Source of the DNA: Myxococcaceae bacterium
GTDB taxonomy: Bacteria; Myxococcota; Myxococcia; Myxococcales; Myxococcaceae
Assembly (NCBI GenBank): GCA_004173515.1
Contig: SECN01000049.1
Coordinates: 1 to 48,107 of the forward strand
Length of the DNA stretch: 48,107 nucleotides
Direction: 5' to 3'
Shown piece by piece: positions 1 through 8,096 of this stretch. The notes below the pieces were generated by a model. That model ran no database searches, was not told the origin of the DNA, and saw nothing but the letters and a program-made list of their open reading frames with translations. Numbering within the stretch: position 1 is the stretch's first letter; each line of letters opens with the position of its first letter. The position numbers were made by a program, and so were the translations under genes.

Positions 1-215
1 CCCATGGGGACGTCGGCACGCTCGGCGTACACCTGCGCTAAGGAGCGCTTCGCCCAGCAGATGGCGCAACCGCCCAACTGCATGAGCTGCGCCTCGTCGT
101 GAAGGCGCTTGCGCAGCAGACCCAACTGGCGCGCTGGTGTCGTTGCCAGGAGGTGGGCCACGGCCTGCCTGCGCATGGCGGGGGTGGTGAGGAGTGGCTG
201 CCGGCGCCTCTTCAC
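1..215 (-). CDS. Partial small protein, unknown function (runs off the left edge)
   Basis: An open frame on the minus strand begins at a GTG at 213-215 and stays open to base 1 (71 codons visible). Its start overlaps the stop of the upstream gene in a GTGA arrangement, the same coupling seen between the next two genes, which is the main reason to believe it. The visible part is basic at the N-terminus (MKRRRQPLL), mainly helical, and contains GGCAICW, a short Cys-x-x-Cys pair. No family is recognised. The tiny size and tight coupling of this set look like a phage or accessory cluster, which is an inference. Confidence 0.5.
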   Translation of the reverse strand, partial: MKRRRQPLLTTPAMRRQAVAHLLATTPARQLGLLRKRLHDEAQLMQLGGCAICWAKRSLAQVYAERADVPM

Positions 216-595
216 GGGGCACCGCCGTCGTCGCGAATCGCGTGAGCCTGGACGTCGAGCCCCACCAGCACCTGGCCGGGGACCGCTTTGCGCTCGCCGA
301 AGGTGTCGGCCAGCTTGGACACCAGCGCGAGAAGGTCGTTGAACTGCCGGCGGAGGCGGTCTGCCTCGTTCGCCTGCGCGATGGCGGCCGGAGTCGTCCG
401 CGCAGCGGACGCTGTCTGCCCGGCGTGCTCCAGCGCGTTGAGGATGTCACGGCACTCCGCGGCATCCAGGACGAGCCCACCACCACCGCCACCGCTCGCG
501 ACGTAGGAGAGGGACGCGCGGAGGACCTCGCCCAGCGGTCTGGGCGCGGACGGCGCGGCGGGTACGGCCGCCTTCTTCGGAGCGGCGCGCTTCAC
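212..595 (-). CDS. Small hypothetical protein, 127 aa, middle gene of a coupled trio
   Basis: GTG start at 593-595, overlapping the stop of the preceding gene (GTGA). The N-terminus is Lys/Ala/Pro-rich (KRAAPKKAAVPAAPSAP) and is followed by a helical body. A run of six glycines around residues 36-41 precedes a segment LVLDAAECRDILNAL, and a leucine/charged helix near residues 74-95 (RLRRQFNDLLALVSKL) could form a coiled coil. No signal peptide or membrane segment. Not recognised; the composition resembles small structural or regulatory proteins of prophages, but no phage hallmark gene is present in the window. The overlapping plus-strand frame is judged a shadow because it lacks the coupling. 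Confidence 0.5.
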   Translation of the reverse strand: MKRAAPKKAAVPAAPSAPRPLGEVLRASLSYVASGGGGGGLVLDAAECRDILNALEHAGQTASAARTTPAAIAQANEADRLRRQFNDLLALVSKLADTFGERKAVPGQVLVGLDVQAHAIRDDGGAP

Positions 596-936
596 TGTTC
601 ACCTCCTTCCGAGCCGCTGCTGTCGGTGTAGGGAGTGAGCAACGCGAGGCGGGTGTTCAAGAGACCCACCTCCGCCACCGCATAGCCGATGGCGTGGTAC
701 AGGCAGGCTTGCCGGGTGCGCCCGAAGCTCTTCGTGCAGGCGCGGCACCCGTCGGAGGGCGGCACCTTCTCGCGGTAGGCGACGATGACAAAGCGCTCCG
801 AACCCTGCTCCAGTCGATGCCTGTCCCGGTGAGTGGCGGCTGGCATCCTCCAACGCGTGGTTTGTTTGAAGTCGGAGCCGCGACCCATCCGTGTCGTGCG
901 AAACGACGCGCCTGACTTGCTGCCGCTCCTGTGCAT
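592..936 (-). CDS. Small Cys-containing hypothetical protein, 114 aa, first gene of a coupled trio
   Basis: Minus-strand frame ending in a TGA that overlaps the GTG of the next gene. The first ATG (936) has no strong ribosome binding site, and an internal ATG at 888 is an alternative, so the true N-terminus is uncertain. The second half carries CRACTKSFGRTRQAC, a Cys-x2-Cys pair plus a third Cys that could bind a metal, followed by a hydrophobic helix HAIGYAVAEVGLLNTRLALL. No family is recognised. It probably heads a three-gene transcript that continues off the left edge. Confidence 0.45.
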   Translation of the reverse strand: MHRSGSKSGASFRTTRMGRGSDFKQTTRWRMPAATHRDRHRLEQGSERFVIVAYREKVPPSDGCRACTKSFGRTRQACLYHAIGYAVAEVGLLNTRLALLTPYTDSSGSEGGEQ

Positions 937-1431
937 CAGGCCTGTATGCCTGTCGACTGCAGGATGAGACGCAAGGCCTGGGTCGCATATGGCTGGGCAA
1001 GGACAGACCCCGGTGCAGACCGACCCGGCTCACTCCGTCTTCTACAAACCCTGCTCAGTCGAAGGTGTTTCCTTCTTGACTGGATATGTCTTGACAGCAG
1101 GCGGAGTCCTGGTGTGAATGTTATTGCGATCATGCTTAAACAGATTAGTCGGTAAGGGCGTTGCGGAGTGCGTTCCGGGCGCGGTGACCTCGGCACGCTG
1201 ACAGGAAATCGGGAGGGGGGCGGCGCGCGGAAGAAGAACTCCGCGTCAGGGAGGCGGTGTCGCCTCTGGCCGGAGGGATCGTTTCCAATCGTAGTTTGGG
1301 CTCACAATGATTAGCCGGGGGTTTGCCCCCAGGCCGTGCAGTCAGCGAGGGCTCGCGAGATTCGCAGCCCGTTGCTTCTGACGCACCACGCTCTTCCCAC
1401 GCAGTCCCTAACCCCCGTCGTTGGAGTCCAG
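937..1431. other. Intergenic region between divergent genes, no gene supported
   Basis: About 495 bp. All frames here are short and lack ribosome binding sites or plausible composition. The stretch around 1070-1145 is markedly AT-richer than its surroundings and contains TTGACA at 1091-1096, so promoter elements may lie there, but I could not place a convincing -10 box. A Shine-Dalgarno GGAG at 1423-1426 serves the ATG at 1432. Confidence 0.4.
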
Positions 1432-4400
1432 ATGAACATCCTGAAATATTGCTTTGCAGGGATGCTACCCGCCCTGCTCCTCGTGGCATGTGAAAAACCT
1501 GGAGAGGGCGCCGCTCCCGAACCGGAACTGCAGTCCGTCAAGAGCCGCCTGCTGACGGGCAGCGATTCACTGTCAAACGTGCATTCCGACCAGAAGTTCA
1601 CCGGCGCCAACGGAAGCCGGGCTGGTGCCGCACTGGCCAGCGGTCTGCTGAACGCAGACTCGCTCAGCGACATCGTCGTTGGCGCTCCGGGTCCCAGCAG
1701 CGGCACATTCGTGAGCAAGGTGTATGTCCTTCATGGAAAAACCAACGCGGAAATCCGGACCGCGTCGTTACAGATCGAGGGCGTCTCCGCCTACCGGGCC
1801 GGCGCCAGTCTGAGCCTCGGAAACTACACCGGCAATTCGCGCAGCGACCTCCTCATTGGTGCCCCCGGGTACAGTCTGAACCGCGGCGCCGCCTATCTCC
1901 TGGATGGCGCGACTCTCCCTTCGACGACAGTCTCGCTCTCTTCATCCAAGGTCATTCCAGGGCAGGCGACCAATGATGGAGCGGGATTTGCCGTTGCCCT
2001 TGGCAATGTTGTCGGCGGTGGTGATGCCGACCTCATCGTTGGTGCCCCCAATCGCTCCACGGGAAGCGGCGCCATCTATGTCATCCAGGGGCCCCTCAAC
2101 CTGGCGAGCCTTCCTTCCAGTCTTGGGAATGCCACGACATCCATCGTGGGAGCCGCAGGCAATCCGATCCAGGCCGGAACATCCCTTTCGACTGCGGACC
2201 TCAATGGAGATGGTCGTGCCGACCTCCTCGTGGGGGCTCCGAAGTACAATGGAACGGGAGCTGTCTTCGTCTTTTTCGGACCCCTCCCGGCGAGCGCGAC
2301 CCCGCTGTCGCTGACGAATGCAAACCTGACGCTCCTCGGGACCACTGCGAACGAACTCGCGGGTACCTCCATCGCGCGCTTGGGCGACATTGACGGCGAT
2401 GGTGATGAGGAAGTCCTGGTGGGCGCCCCTGGCAGTGGCTCACTCCCAGGCAAGACCTATCTTGTATACGGTGGGTCCACAGGCACCGTGGCGTTGGCGA
2501 CATCGCCCCAGTTCGTTGGCAGCCCGGGTGACCTGTCCGGCACCTCGGTTGCCAGGGTGGGTGATGCGGATGGTGATGGCTATACTGACTTTCTGATTGG
2601 CGCTCCCGGGGCGGCATTCGGCGCGGGAGCTGCCTATCTGATTCACGGTGGACTCACTCCTTTCACTGGAAGCCAACCACTCTCCAACTACTACTGGTTC
2701 ACGGGTGAGGCCGCGGGCGACGGGGCTGGTACTGCTGTCGCTAGCGCGGGCGACGTCGACGGAGATGGCCGGGATGACCTCGTGATCGGAGCCCCTGGCG
2801 CGGGAGCGGGTAAGGGCTCGGTCTATTTGATGACCCTCCACACCTGGTACGAAGATACCGATGGTGATGGTCATGGTGATGCCAATAAGGAGCAGGATTC
2901 CTATTTCGCCCCGACTGCAGGCAACTGGGTGACGAGTAGCGATGACTGTGATGATTCCAATTGGAACATCAATCCGGCTGCCTTGGAGGTCTGCAACGCA
3001 ATAGACGACAACTGCAACGGACTCATTGACGCCCAAGATCCCGAACTCGGTGGCGCAGTTCTCTGGGTTCAGGATAAGGACAATGATCTTCATATTGATC
3101 CCGACAGCGTTGCCGTTCTTGCCTGTTCTGCGCCCCCAGGCTCGATCAATCTTGAGGATGCACTGGGCTTCGAATGCCTTGGTATCTACTCGGACAACGA
3201 TCCTTCGACGTATGAAGGTGCCGAGGAAGTCTGCGACACCAAGGATAACAACTGTGAGGGCTCCGTCGATGAGGGTGTGACGACGAGATATTACAAGGAC
3301 TTGGATGATGACACCTTCGGCGATCCTGTCGACTCCATCCAGGCCTGCTCCGCGCCCGCCGGTTACGTCGAAAGCAACTCGGACTGTGACGACACCCGGT
3401 CCACCGTGAACCCGTCCGCGATCGAAGTCTGCAACGGTCTGGACGACAACTGCGATACGAAGCAGGATGTCAATGCGACCTGGTACGCGGACCTTGACCA
3501 GGATGGCTTCGGATCCGACGCTCCCTATCCGCCGCTCGTCGTCGCTGTGTGTGGCTCCGCGCCCGTCGGATACGCCAACAACAAGGACGACTGCAACGAT
3601 CGGAACCCCCTGGTCGTGGGCCCCAAGGAGTGGCACCTGGATTCGGATGGTGATGGCTTCGGCGATGCGAGCAAGCCGATCAAGGCCTGCACGCAACCCG
3701 CGGGCTACGTCGCCAACGACAAGGACTGCGATGACCTGGCGGCCTCCGTCACGGAGATCTTCTGGTATGCGGACGCCGATGCGGATGGGTTCGGAAACCG
3801 GGCAACTCCCATCAGCGCCTGCTCCGGCCCGCCCGCCGGTTATGTCGCCCTCGACACGGACTGCAACGACACGACCGCCTTGGTCTCACCTCTCCAGACC
3901 GAGGTCTGCAACGGCGTGGACGACAACTGCACCAATGGCGTTGACGAAGGGGTGAAGTCGACCTGGTACCACGACGGGGATGGTGACGGCTTCGGAGACC
4001 CGATGAGTTCGGTCCAGGCCTGCTCCGCGCCCGCGGGCTACCTCGCGGACTCCTCGGACTGCAACGATGCGAGTGCTTCGATCAATCCGGATACCACCTG
4101 GTACGTCGACACGGATTCGGACGGATTCGGCGTTGACGCGGCCAGCAACGTCAAGGCCTGTGTGCGGCCCACCGGCTATTCAGCCGTCAAGACCGACTGC
4201 GATGACAACCGCAACACCACGCATCCAGGCGCTCTTGAGTTCTGCAACGGCGTGGATGACGACTGCAACAGCACCATCGACGACAGCACCGCGGTGGATA
4301 CGGCGACCTGGTTCCAGGACTCCGACGGTGATGGACACGGAGGCCTCTCCAAGTCCACCAAGGCATGCTCCAAGCCCGCCGGTTACGCAAGCTCGAGCGA

Positions 4401-5721
4401 TGACTGCAATGACTCGAACAAAGACATGTTCCCTGGCAACGCGGAGGTTTGTGACGGGCTGGACAACAACTGCGACTTCGAAAAAGACGAGGACGTGAAG
4501 AGCACCTTCTACCAGGACTCCGACGGCGATGGCTTCGGAACGCCGCTCTCCTTCAAGCTCGTCTGCAGCGCGCCCACGGGCTACGTCTCGAACAACCAGG
4601 ACTGCAACGATACCAATGGCAACGTCGCTCCGGGTCACGCCGAGGTGTGCAACGGCGTGGACGACAACTGCGACGGCGTCGCTGACGATGGCGTCAAGGT
4701 CACCTACTACGCGGACCTGGACGGCGACGGCTTCGGGACGACGAACCCCGCCTATACCGTCCAGGCCTGTTCCCCGCCTGCCGGTTACACGTCGACCACG
4801 GGCGACTGTGATGATCGCAGGAACGAAGTGAGCCCGACGGGCACGGAGGTCTGCGACCTGCTCGACAACAACTGTGACGGCACCACCGACGAGGGCGTGC
4901 AGCTGACCTGGTACCAGGATGCGGACGGTGACGGGTTCGGTACGCCTGGTGCTACGACGTTGGCCTGCTTCAAGCCCACGGGATACGCAGGCAACACGAC
5001 CGACTGCGACGACAGCCGGAGTGATGTGAGCCCCGCCAACGTGGAGGTGTGCGAAGCCCCGGACGCTCCGCAGGTCGACAACGACTGCGATGCCAACGTG
5101 AACGACGCCATCAACGTGCGGACCTGGTACGAGGACGAGGACGAGGACGGCTTTGGCTTGAAGGACAAGTTCGTGCTGAGCTGCACTCCTCCGCTCAAGC
5201 ACTCCGACAAGGCCGGGGATTGCGATGACACCCTCGCCTCGGTCCGCCCGGATGCCCTGGAGACCTGCGAGTCGAGCGGTCCGCAGATCGACAACAACTG
5301 CAACGGCGACCTGAACGACGACCCCAACGCCCCCATCTGGTACGGCGACGGGGACGGAGACAACTACGCCGGGACGACCTTCGAGCTGCGCTGGTGCACG
5401 AACCCGAGCAACCTGAAGGACCCGAATGGCAACGTCCTTGTTCGGGGCCACTACGTGGCGAGCCTCATCCCGACGGACTGCAACGACAGCAACGCGAGCA
5501 TCAGCCCTGGAGCCACCGAGGTCTGCAACCTGATTGACGACAACTGCAACAGCCAGACGGATGAGGGAACCCAGATCGCGTTCTATCCGGACACGGACAA
5601 CGACGGCTGCGGTGCCAACGTGGCTCCGTCCATGGCGTGCTACGCGCCTGGAACCTGTGGGTTCGGCTTCGTCACCAACCACAACGACACTAACGACAAC
5701 GACTCGAGCGTCTGCCTCTAG
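1432..5721 (+). CDS. Lipoprotein with seven FG-GAP repeats and about 15 MopE-type metal-binding repeats
   Basis: The ATG at 1432 has GGAG five bases upstream and opens a lipoprotein signal ending LLLVAC (Cys20). Residues about 40-480 hold seven FG-GAP repeats, each ending in a form of D-x-x-VGAPG, several with calcium-binding DxDGDG loops. Seven is the number needed for one closed integrin-type beta-propeller. From about residue 480 to the end there are about 15 copies of a unit with an aromatic residue, DxDGDGFG, a Cys, GYV, DCDD, EVCNGxDDNC and DEG. This is the putative metal-binding (MopE-like) repeat, usually with four conserved Cys. Known members are surface or secreted; metal or calcium binding on the cell surface is inferred. 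Copy 2 is degenerate and the last unit ends without the DDNC half. A long minus-strand frame opposite is a shadow produced by the repeats. Confidence 0.9.
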   Translation: MNILKYCFAGMLPALLLVACEKPGEGAAPEPELQSVKSRLLTGSDSLSNVHSDQKFTGANGSRAGAALASGLLNADSLSDIVVGAPGPSSGTFVSKVYVLHGKTNAEIRTASLQIEGVSAYRAGASLSLGNYTGNSRSDLLIGAPGYSLNRGAAYLLDGATLPSTTVSLSSSKVIPGQATNDGAGFAVALGNVVGGGDADLIVGAPNRSTGSGAIYVIQGPLNLASLPSSLGNATTSIVGAAGNPIQAGTSLSTADLNGDGRADLLVGAPKYNGTGAVFVFFGPLPASATPLSLTNANLTLLGTTANELAGTSIARLGDIDGDGDEEVLVGAPGSGSLPGKTYLVYGGSTGTVALATSPQFVGSPGDLSGTSVARVGDADGDGYTDFLIGAPGAAFGAGAAYLIHGGLTPFTGSQPLSNYYWFTGEAAGDGAGTAVASAGDVDGDGRDDLVIGAPGAGAGKGSVYLMTLHTWYEDTDGDGHGDANKEQDSYFAPTAGNWVTSSDDCDDSNWNINPAALEVCNAIDDNCNGLIDAQDPELGGAVLWVQDKDNDLHIDPDSVAVLACSAPPGSINLEDALGFECLGIYSDNDPSTYEGAEEVCDTKDNNCEGSVDEGVTTRYYKDLDDDTFGDPVDSIQACSAPAGYVESNSDCDDTRSTVNPSAIEVCNGLDDNCDTKQDVNATWYADLDQDGFGSDAPYPPLVVAVCGSAPVGYANNKDDCNDRNPLVVGPKEWHLDSDGDGFGDASKPIKACTQPAGYVANDKDCDDLAASVTEIFWYADADADGFGNRATPISACSGPPAGYVALDTDCNDTTALVSPLQTEVCNGVDDNCTNGVDEGVKSTWYHDGDGDGFGDPMSSVQACSAPAGYLADSSDCNDASASINPDTTWYVDTDSDGFGVDAASNVKACVRPTGYSAVKTDCDDNRNTTHPGALEFCNGVDDDCNSTIDDSTAVDTATWFQDSDGDGHGGLSKSTKACSKPAGYASSSDDCNDSNKDMFPGNAEVCDGLDNNCDFEKDEDVKSTFYQDSDGDGFGTPLSFKLVCSAPTGYVSNNQDCNDTNGNVAPGHAEVCNGVDDNCDGVADDGVKVTYYADLDGDGFGTTNPAYTVQACSPPAGYTSTTGDCDDRRNEVSPTGTEVCDLLDNNCDGTTDEGVQLTWYQDADGDGFGTPGATTLACFKPTGYAGNTTDCDDSRSDVSPANVEVCEAPDAPQVDNDCDANVNDAINVRTWYEDEDEDGFGLKDKFVLSCTPPLKHSDKAGDCDDTLASVRPDALETCESSGPQIDNNCNGDLNDDPNAPIWYGDGDGDNYAGTTFELRWCTNPSNLKDPNGNVLVRGHYVASLIPTDCNDSNASISPGATEVCNLIDDNCNSQTDEGTQIAFYPDTDNDGCGANVAPSMACYAPGTCGFGFVTNHNDTNDNDSSVCL

Positions 5722-5793
5722 CCGTGACGCCTGTCCCGGAGCGCCACGAATGCTGAAGTTCGTGGCGACCCGGAAACACTTGTAGCAAGCCCC

Positions 5794-5826
5794 ATGGAGC
5801 CCCGAACCTGGTGTTCGGGGCTCCAT
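5794..5826. terminator. Bidirectional terminator hairpin
   Basis: A perfect 14-bp inverted repeat (arms 5794-5807 and 5813-5826, five-base loop) sits between the convergent genes ending at 5721 and 5851. There is no T-tract, as is common in high-GC genomes, so termination is inferred from stem strength and position. Confidence 0.75.
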
Positions 5827-5850
5827 GCCCTTACGGGCGTCGGACGGTGC

Positions 5851-7728
5851 TCAGTCGCGCAGGTACCACAGGTGCGCTCCCGCCCCCAGGTCCCGTGCCT
5901 GGACCTGACGCTCCAGCAGCAGGGGGGACTGTGCGTGCAACAACTCCTCGCCTTGCGAAGTCACCACGCGCGTCAGTTGCCACTCGCCCAGGTCCCTCAA
6001 TCGCTCGAACCACGCTTGTTCATACGGCAGGACCGCGGTCAGGAACTCCTGCTGCTCCAGCCGTTCACCCAGCCGGTCGAGGTCGGGAACCTGGGCCACG
6101 GTGATGCGATCCAACCGGGGGGCTCCTCGGAAGTAGCCACGGAAGGCGCGCAGCTCCACCGCTCCTGAACCCAGGCTCTCCACCCGGAAGGGCCCGGTGC
6201 CTACGGGATGCAGACCGAAACCTTCCGGATTGGGTTCGTAGGCGGCACGCGGGACGATCCCCGCCGAAAGGAGCGGTGTCAGGGCATCCGGCGCGTCCAC
6301 CAGGAACGTCACCTGACGCCCCAGCAGGGTGATGTCGAGCACGCGCGTCGCCCACGGACGCCAGAGGGACTCCACCTCGCGCAAGCGCAGGAAGCTGAAG
6401 CGCACGTCGTCCGCCGTCACCGGCGAGCCGTCGTGGAAGGCGATGTCCCCTCGCAGCGTGACGGTGATGGAGTAGCGACGGGTGCCACCCACGTCTACAG
6501 GCACCGGTGCACTCCAGGCTTCGGCGAGGTCCGGCACGTGTTCCGCCTGGGGGCCTTCGCGCCGGCCCAGTCCGCGGAAGACCAGACCCATGACGCTGGA
6601 GGGCTCCAGGGGGCCGGCGCGCAGCGGGTCCATGCGCTGCAGGACGCGGAAGTCCCCCAGGGCCAGCACCTGCCGGGGCCGCACCAGCACCGTGCGGCTG
6701 AAGGCCCGCCGGGCGCGGTCGGGCCCCGGGACGGTGCCGTGCGGATCCGCGATGAAGCGCACCGTGTGCGTGCCCTGGCTCAACTGGAGTTGACGCCGGG
6801 TGCTGCTCTCCGCCGAGCGCTGCCCGGGCTCCAGCGGTCCATGGGGCAACTCCGGCAGCGGAGCGCCGTCCACGCTCCATTGCACCGCGAACGAGGGCGT
6901 CGTGAGGGCGCCGGGGTTGGCCACCAGCGCCTCCATGTCGAAGGGCTCGTCCGCCATCACCACGTCCGTGCCGATGCGCAGCTCCTCGACCAGCAGGTCC
7001 GGGACGGTGGACTCCCAGGCGAGCACGTTGGAGGGCTGTGAGCCCAGCACCGCGAAGACGAGCCCGGCGCCGCGGGCCTCCAGGGGCGCCTCCACCGTCA
7101 CCCGTGAAGGGCTCCACTCGAGCACCCGGGCCTCGCGTCCATGGAACATCACCACCACGCCCTCGGGCTTCACCAATCCCAGGTTGCCACCCTCCAGGAC
7201 CACGGTGGTGCCAGGGGTGCCTCGCGCGGGCCGGGCGAGCGTGAAGTACGGCATGCCGCGCCAGTCGCGCAGATGCGTTTCGGGGATGTCTGTCTTGCGA
7301 CTGACCTCCGCCAGCATGGAGGTGGTCCGGGTGTAGCGGAGCAGGTCGTCCACGGAATAGACGCCAATGGCGTTGAGCGCCCGGATCTCCGCCAGGGTGA
7401 TGCCAGGAAGCGTGGCCAGGGGCGCGTTGGTGGTCGTGTCCTCCATCGGGTGGCGCAGCCCCGCCAGCTGGCTCTCCAGGACCTGGGCAAAGTCCAGCTT
7501 CAGCAGGGTGTCGCTGGTCTGGTCCGGATCCACCGCGCGGAAGAAGAGGCGTCCATCCGGGTCGCGCCGCAGCGTCACCTCCGCGTCCAGGGAGATCTTC
7601 TTGATGGAGAAGGTCACCTTGCGCGAGTACGACTTGAGCAGGAGCGTGTCCTCCGCCCGGTCCACCTCCGCGGAGACGGCGTCGATGACGTCCGCGAGCT
7701 GCCACTCCACATTGTCTTGCTGGCTCAT
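5851..7728 (-). CDS. Multidomain cytoplasmic protein: Trypco2-like, HhH, IPT, CARDB, family-5 solute-binding domain
   Basis: 625 aa without signal peptide or lipobox. In order: residues about 8-90 resemble the trypsin-co-occurring domain Trypco2 (ADVIDAVSAEVDRAED, then beta strands with SIKKISLDAEVTL); 105-155 a helix-hairpin-helix segment (LPGITLAEIRALNAIGVYSV); 160-240 an IPT/TIG fold; 243-350 a CARDB-like fold (PDLLVEELRIG to RTVLV); 395-540 the peptide/nickel-type solute-binding family 5 core (DIAFHDGSPVTADDVRFSF, then HPVGTGPFRVESL). Family-5 binding proteins are normally exported lipoproteins. A cytoplasmic one fused to other domains recalls SgrR, where this fold senses a solute, so ligand sensing is possible here. 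The gene starts in an ATGA overlap with the small gene upstream and is the last of a three-gene operon. The domain calls are by eye; Trypco2 is the least certain. Confidence 0.7.
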   Translation of the reverse strand: MSQQDNVEWQLADVIDAVSAEVDRAEDTLLLKSYSRKVTFSIKKISLDAEVTLRRDPDGRLFFRAVDPDQTSDTLLKLDFAQVLESQLAGLRHPMEDTTTNAPLATLPGITLAEIRALNAIGVYSVDDLLRYTRTTSMLAEVSRKTDIPETHLRDWRGMPYFTLARPARGTPGTTVVLEGGNLGLVKPEGVVVMFHGREARVLEWSPSRVTVEAPLEARGAGLVFAVLGSQPSNVLAWESTVPDLLVEELRIGTDVVMADEPFDMEALVANPGALTTPSFAVQWSVDGAPLPELPHGPLEPGQRSAESSTRRQLQLSQGTHTVRFIADPHGTVPGPDRARRAFSRTVLVRPRQVLALGDFRVLQRMDPLRAGPLEPSSVMGLVFRGLGRREGPQAEHVPDLAEAWSAPVPVDVGGTRRYSITVTLRGDIAFHDGSPVTADDVRFSFLRLREVESLWRPWATRVLDITLLGRQVTFLVDAPDALTPLLSAGIVPRAAYEPNPEGFGLHPVGTGPFRVESLGSGAVELRAFRGYFRGAPRLDRITVAQVPDLDRLGERLEQQEFLTAVLPYEQAWFERLRDLGEWQLTRVVTSQGEELLHAQSPLLLERQVQARDLGAGAHLWYLRD

Positions 7729-8024
7729 GGTCCCTCTGAGGGGGGTGGGAGCGTGCCAAGGGACTGGACGCTCAACGTGATGGAAACGCGGCCCATGCCG
7801 CTCACCGCGGGGGAGTCGCGGGTGCTCGGCAGGGTGAGGACGAACCGCGCGGGCTGCTGCTGCGGATCCGCGCCGGCTTCCCGAAGGCGCAGGAAGGCGG
7901 GGACGTTCAGGTCCACGTCCTTGACCTGGAGCCGGAGCCCGGCCTCCTGGGAGGTCCGGTCGACGGACTCGGCCAGGTCATCGAAAATGAGGGTGAGCAG
8001 ATCGCCTAGGGTTATGTCAGCCAT
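7725..8024 (-). CDS. 99-aa protein with a Trypco2-like layout
   Basis: The ATG at 8024 (MADITLGDLL) is preferred over an upstream in-frame start because the extra 18 residues are Arg/Pro/Cys-rich and unlike coding sequence here. An N-terminal helix (LGDLLTLIFDDLAESVDRT) is followed by strands LQVKDVDLNVPAFLRL, ARFVLTLPS and RVSITLSVQSLG. This helix-then-sheet plan resembles the first 90 residues of the downstream 625-aa protein, suggesting the two are related. Its stop overlaps the next start (ATGA), so translation is probably coupled. No signal peptide. Function unknown. Confidence 0.7.
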   Translation of the reverse strand: MADITLGDLLTLIFDDLAESVDRTSQEAGLRLQVKDVDLNVPAFLRLREAGADPQQQPARFVLTLPSTRDSPAVSGMGRVSITLSVQSLGTLPPPSEGP

Positions 8025-8096
8025 GGGAGTGGGCAAGCACAGGCAAAGAGGGCCGCGAGGCCGGCGGCGACATGCCATCGGCCCCGCGGTGTGGAA

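Noticed and set aside
1091..1120. TTGACA with downstream GTGAAT considered as a promoter
   Set aside because: The -10 part is poor at every spacing tried, so it is mentioned only in the intergenic entry.
2440..3696. 418-codon minus-strand open frame opposite the FG-GAP/MopE gene
   Set aside because: Shadow of the lipoprotein gene; low-complexity Ile/Val/Arg content and no signal or domain.
4180..5826. 548-codon minus-strand open frame opposite the MopE repeats
   Set aside because: It follows the repeat periodicity of the plus-strand gene, is Val/Arg/Ala-rich without domains, and has no ribosome binding site.
6065..7759. 564-codon minus-strand frame overlapping the Trypco2-like fusion gene
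   Set aside because: Offset frame of the same strand with Gly/Arg/His/Pro-rich content; the 625-aa frame carries the domains and the ATGA coupling.
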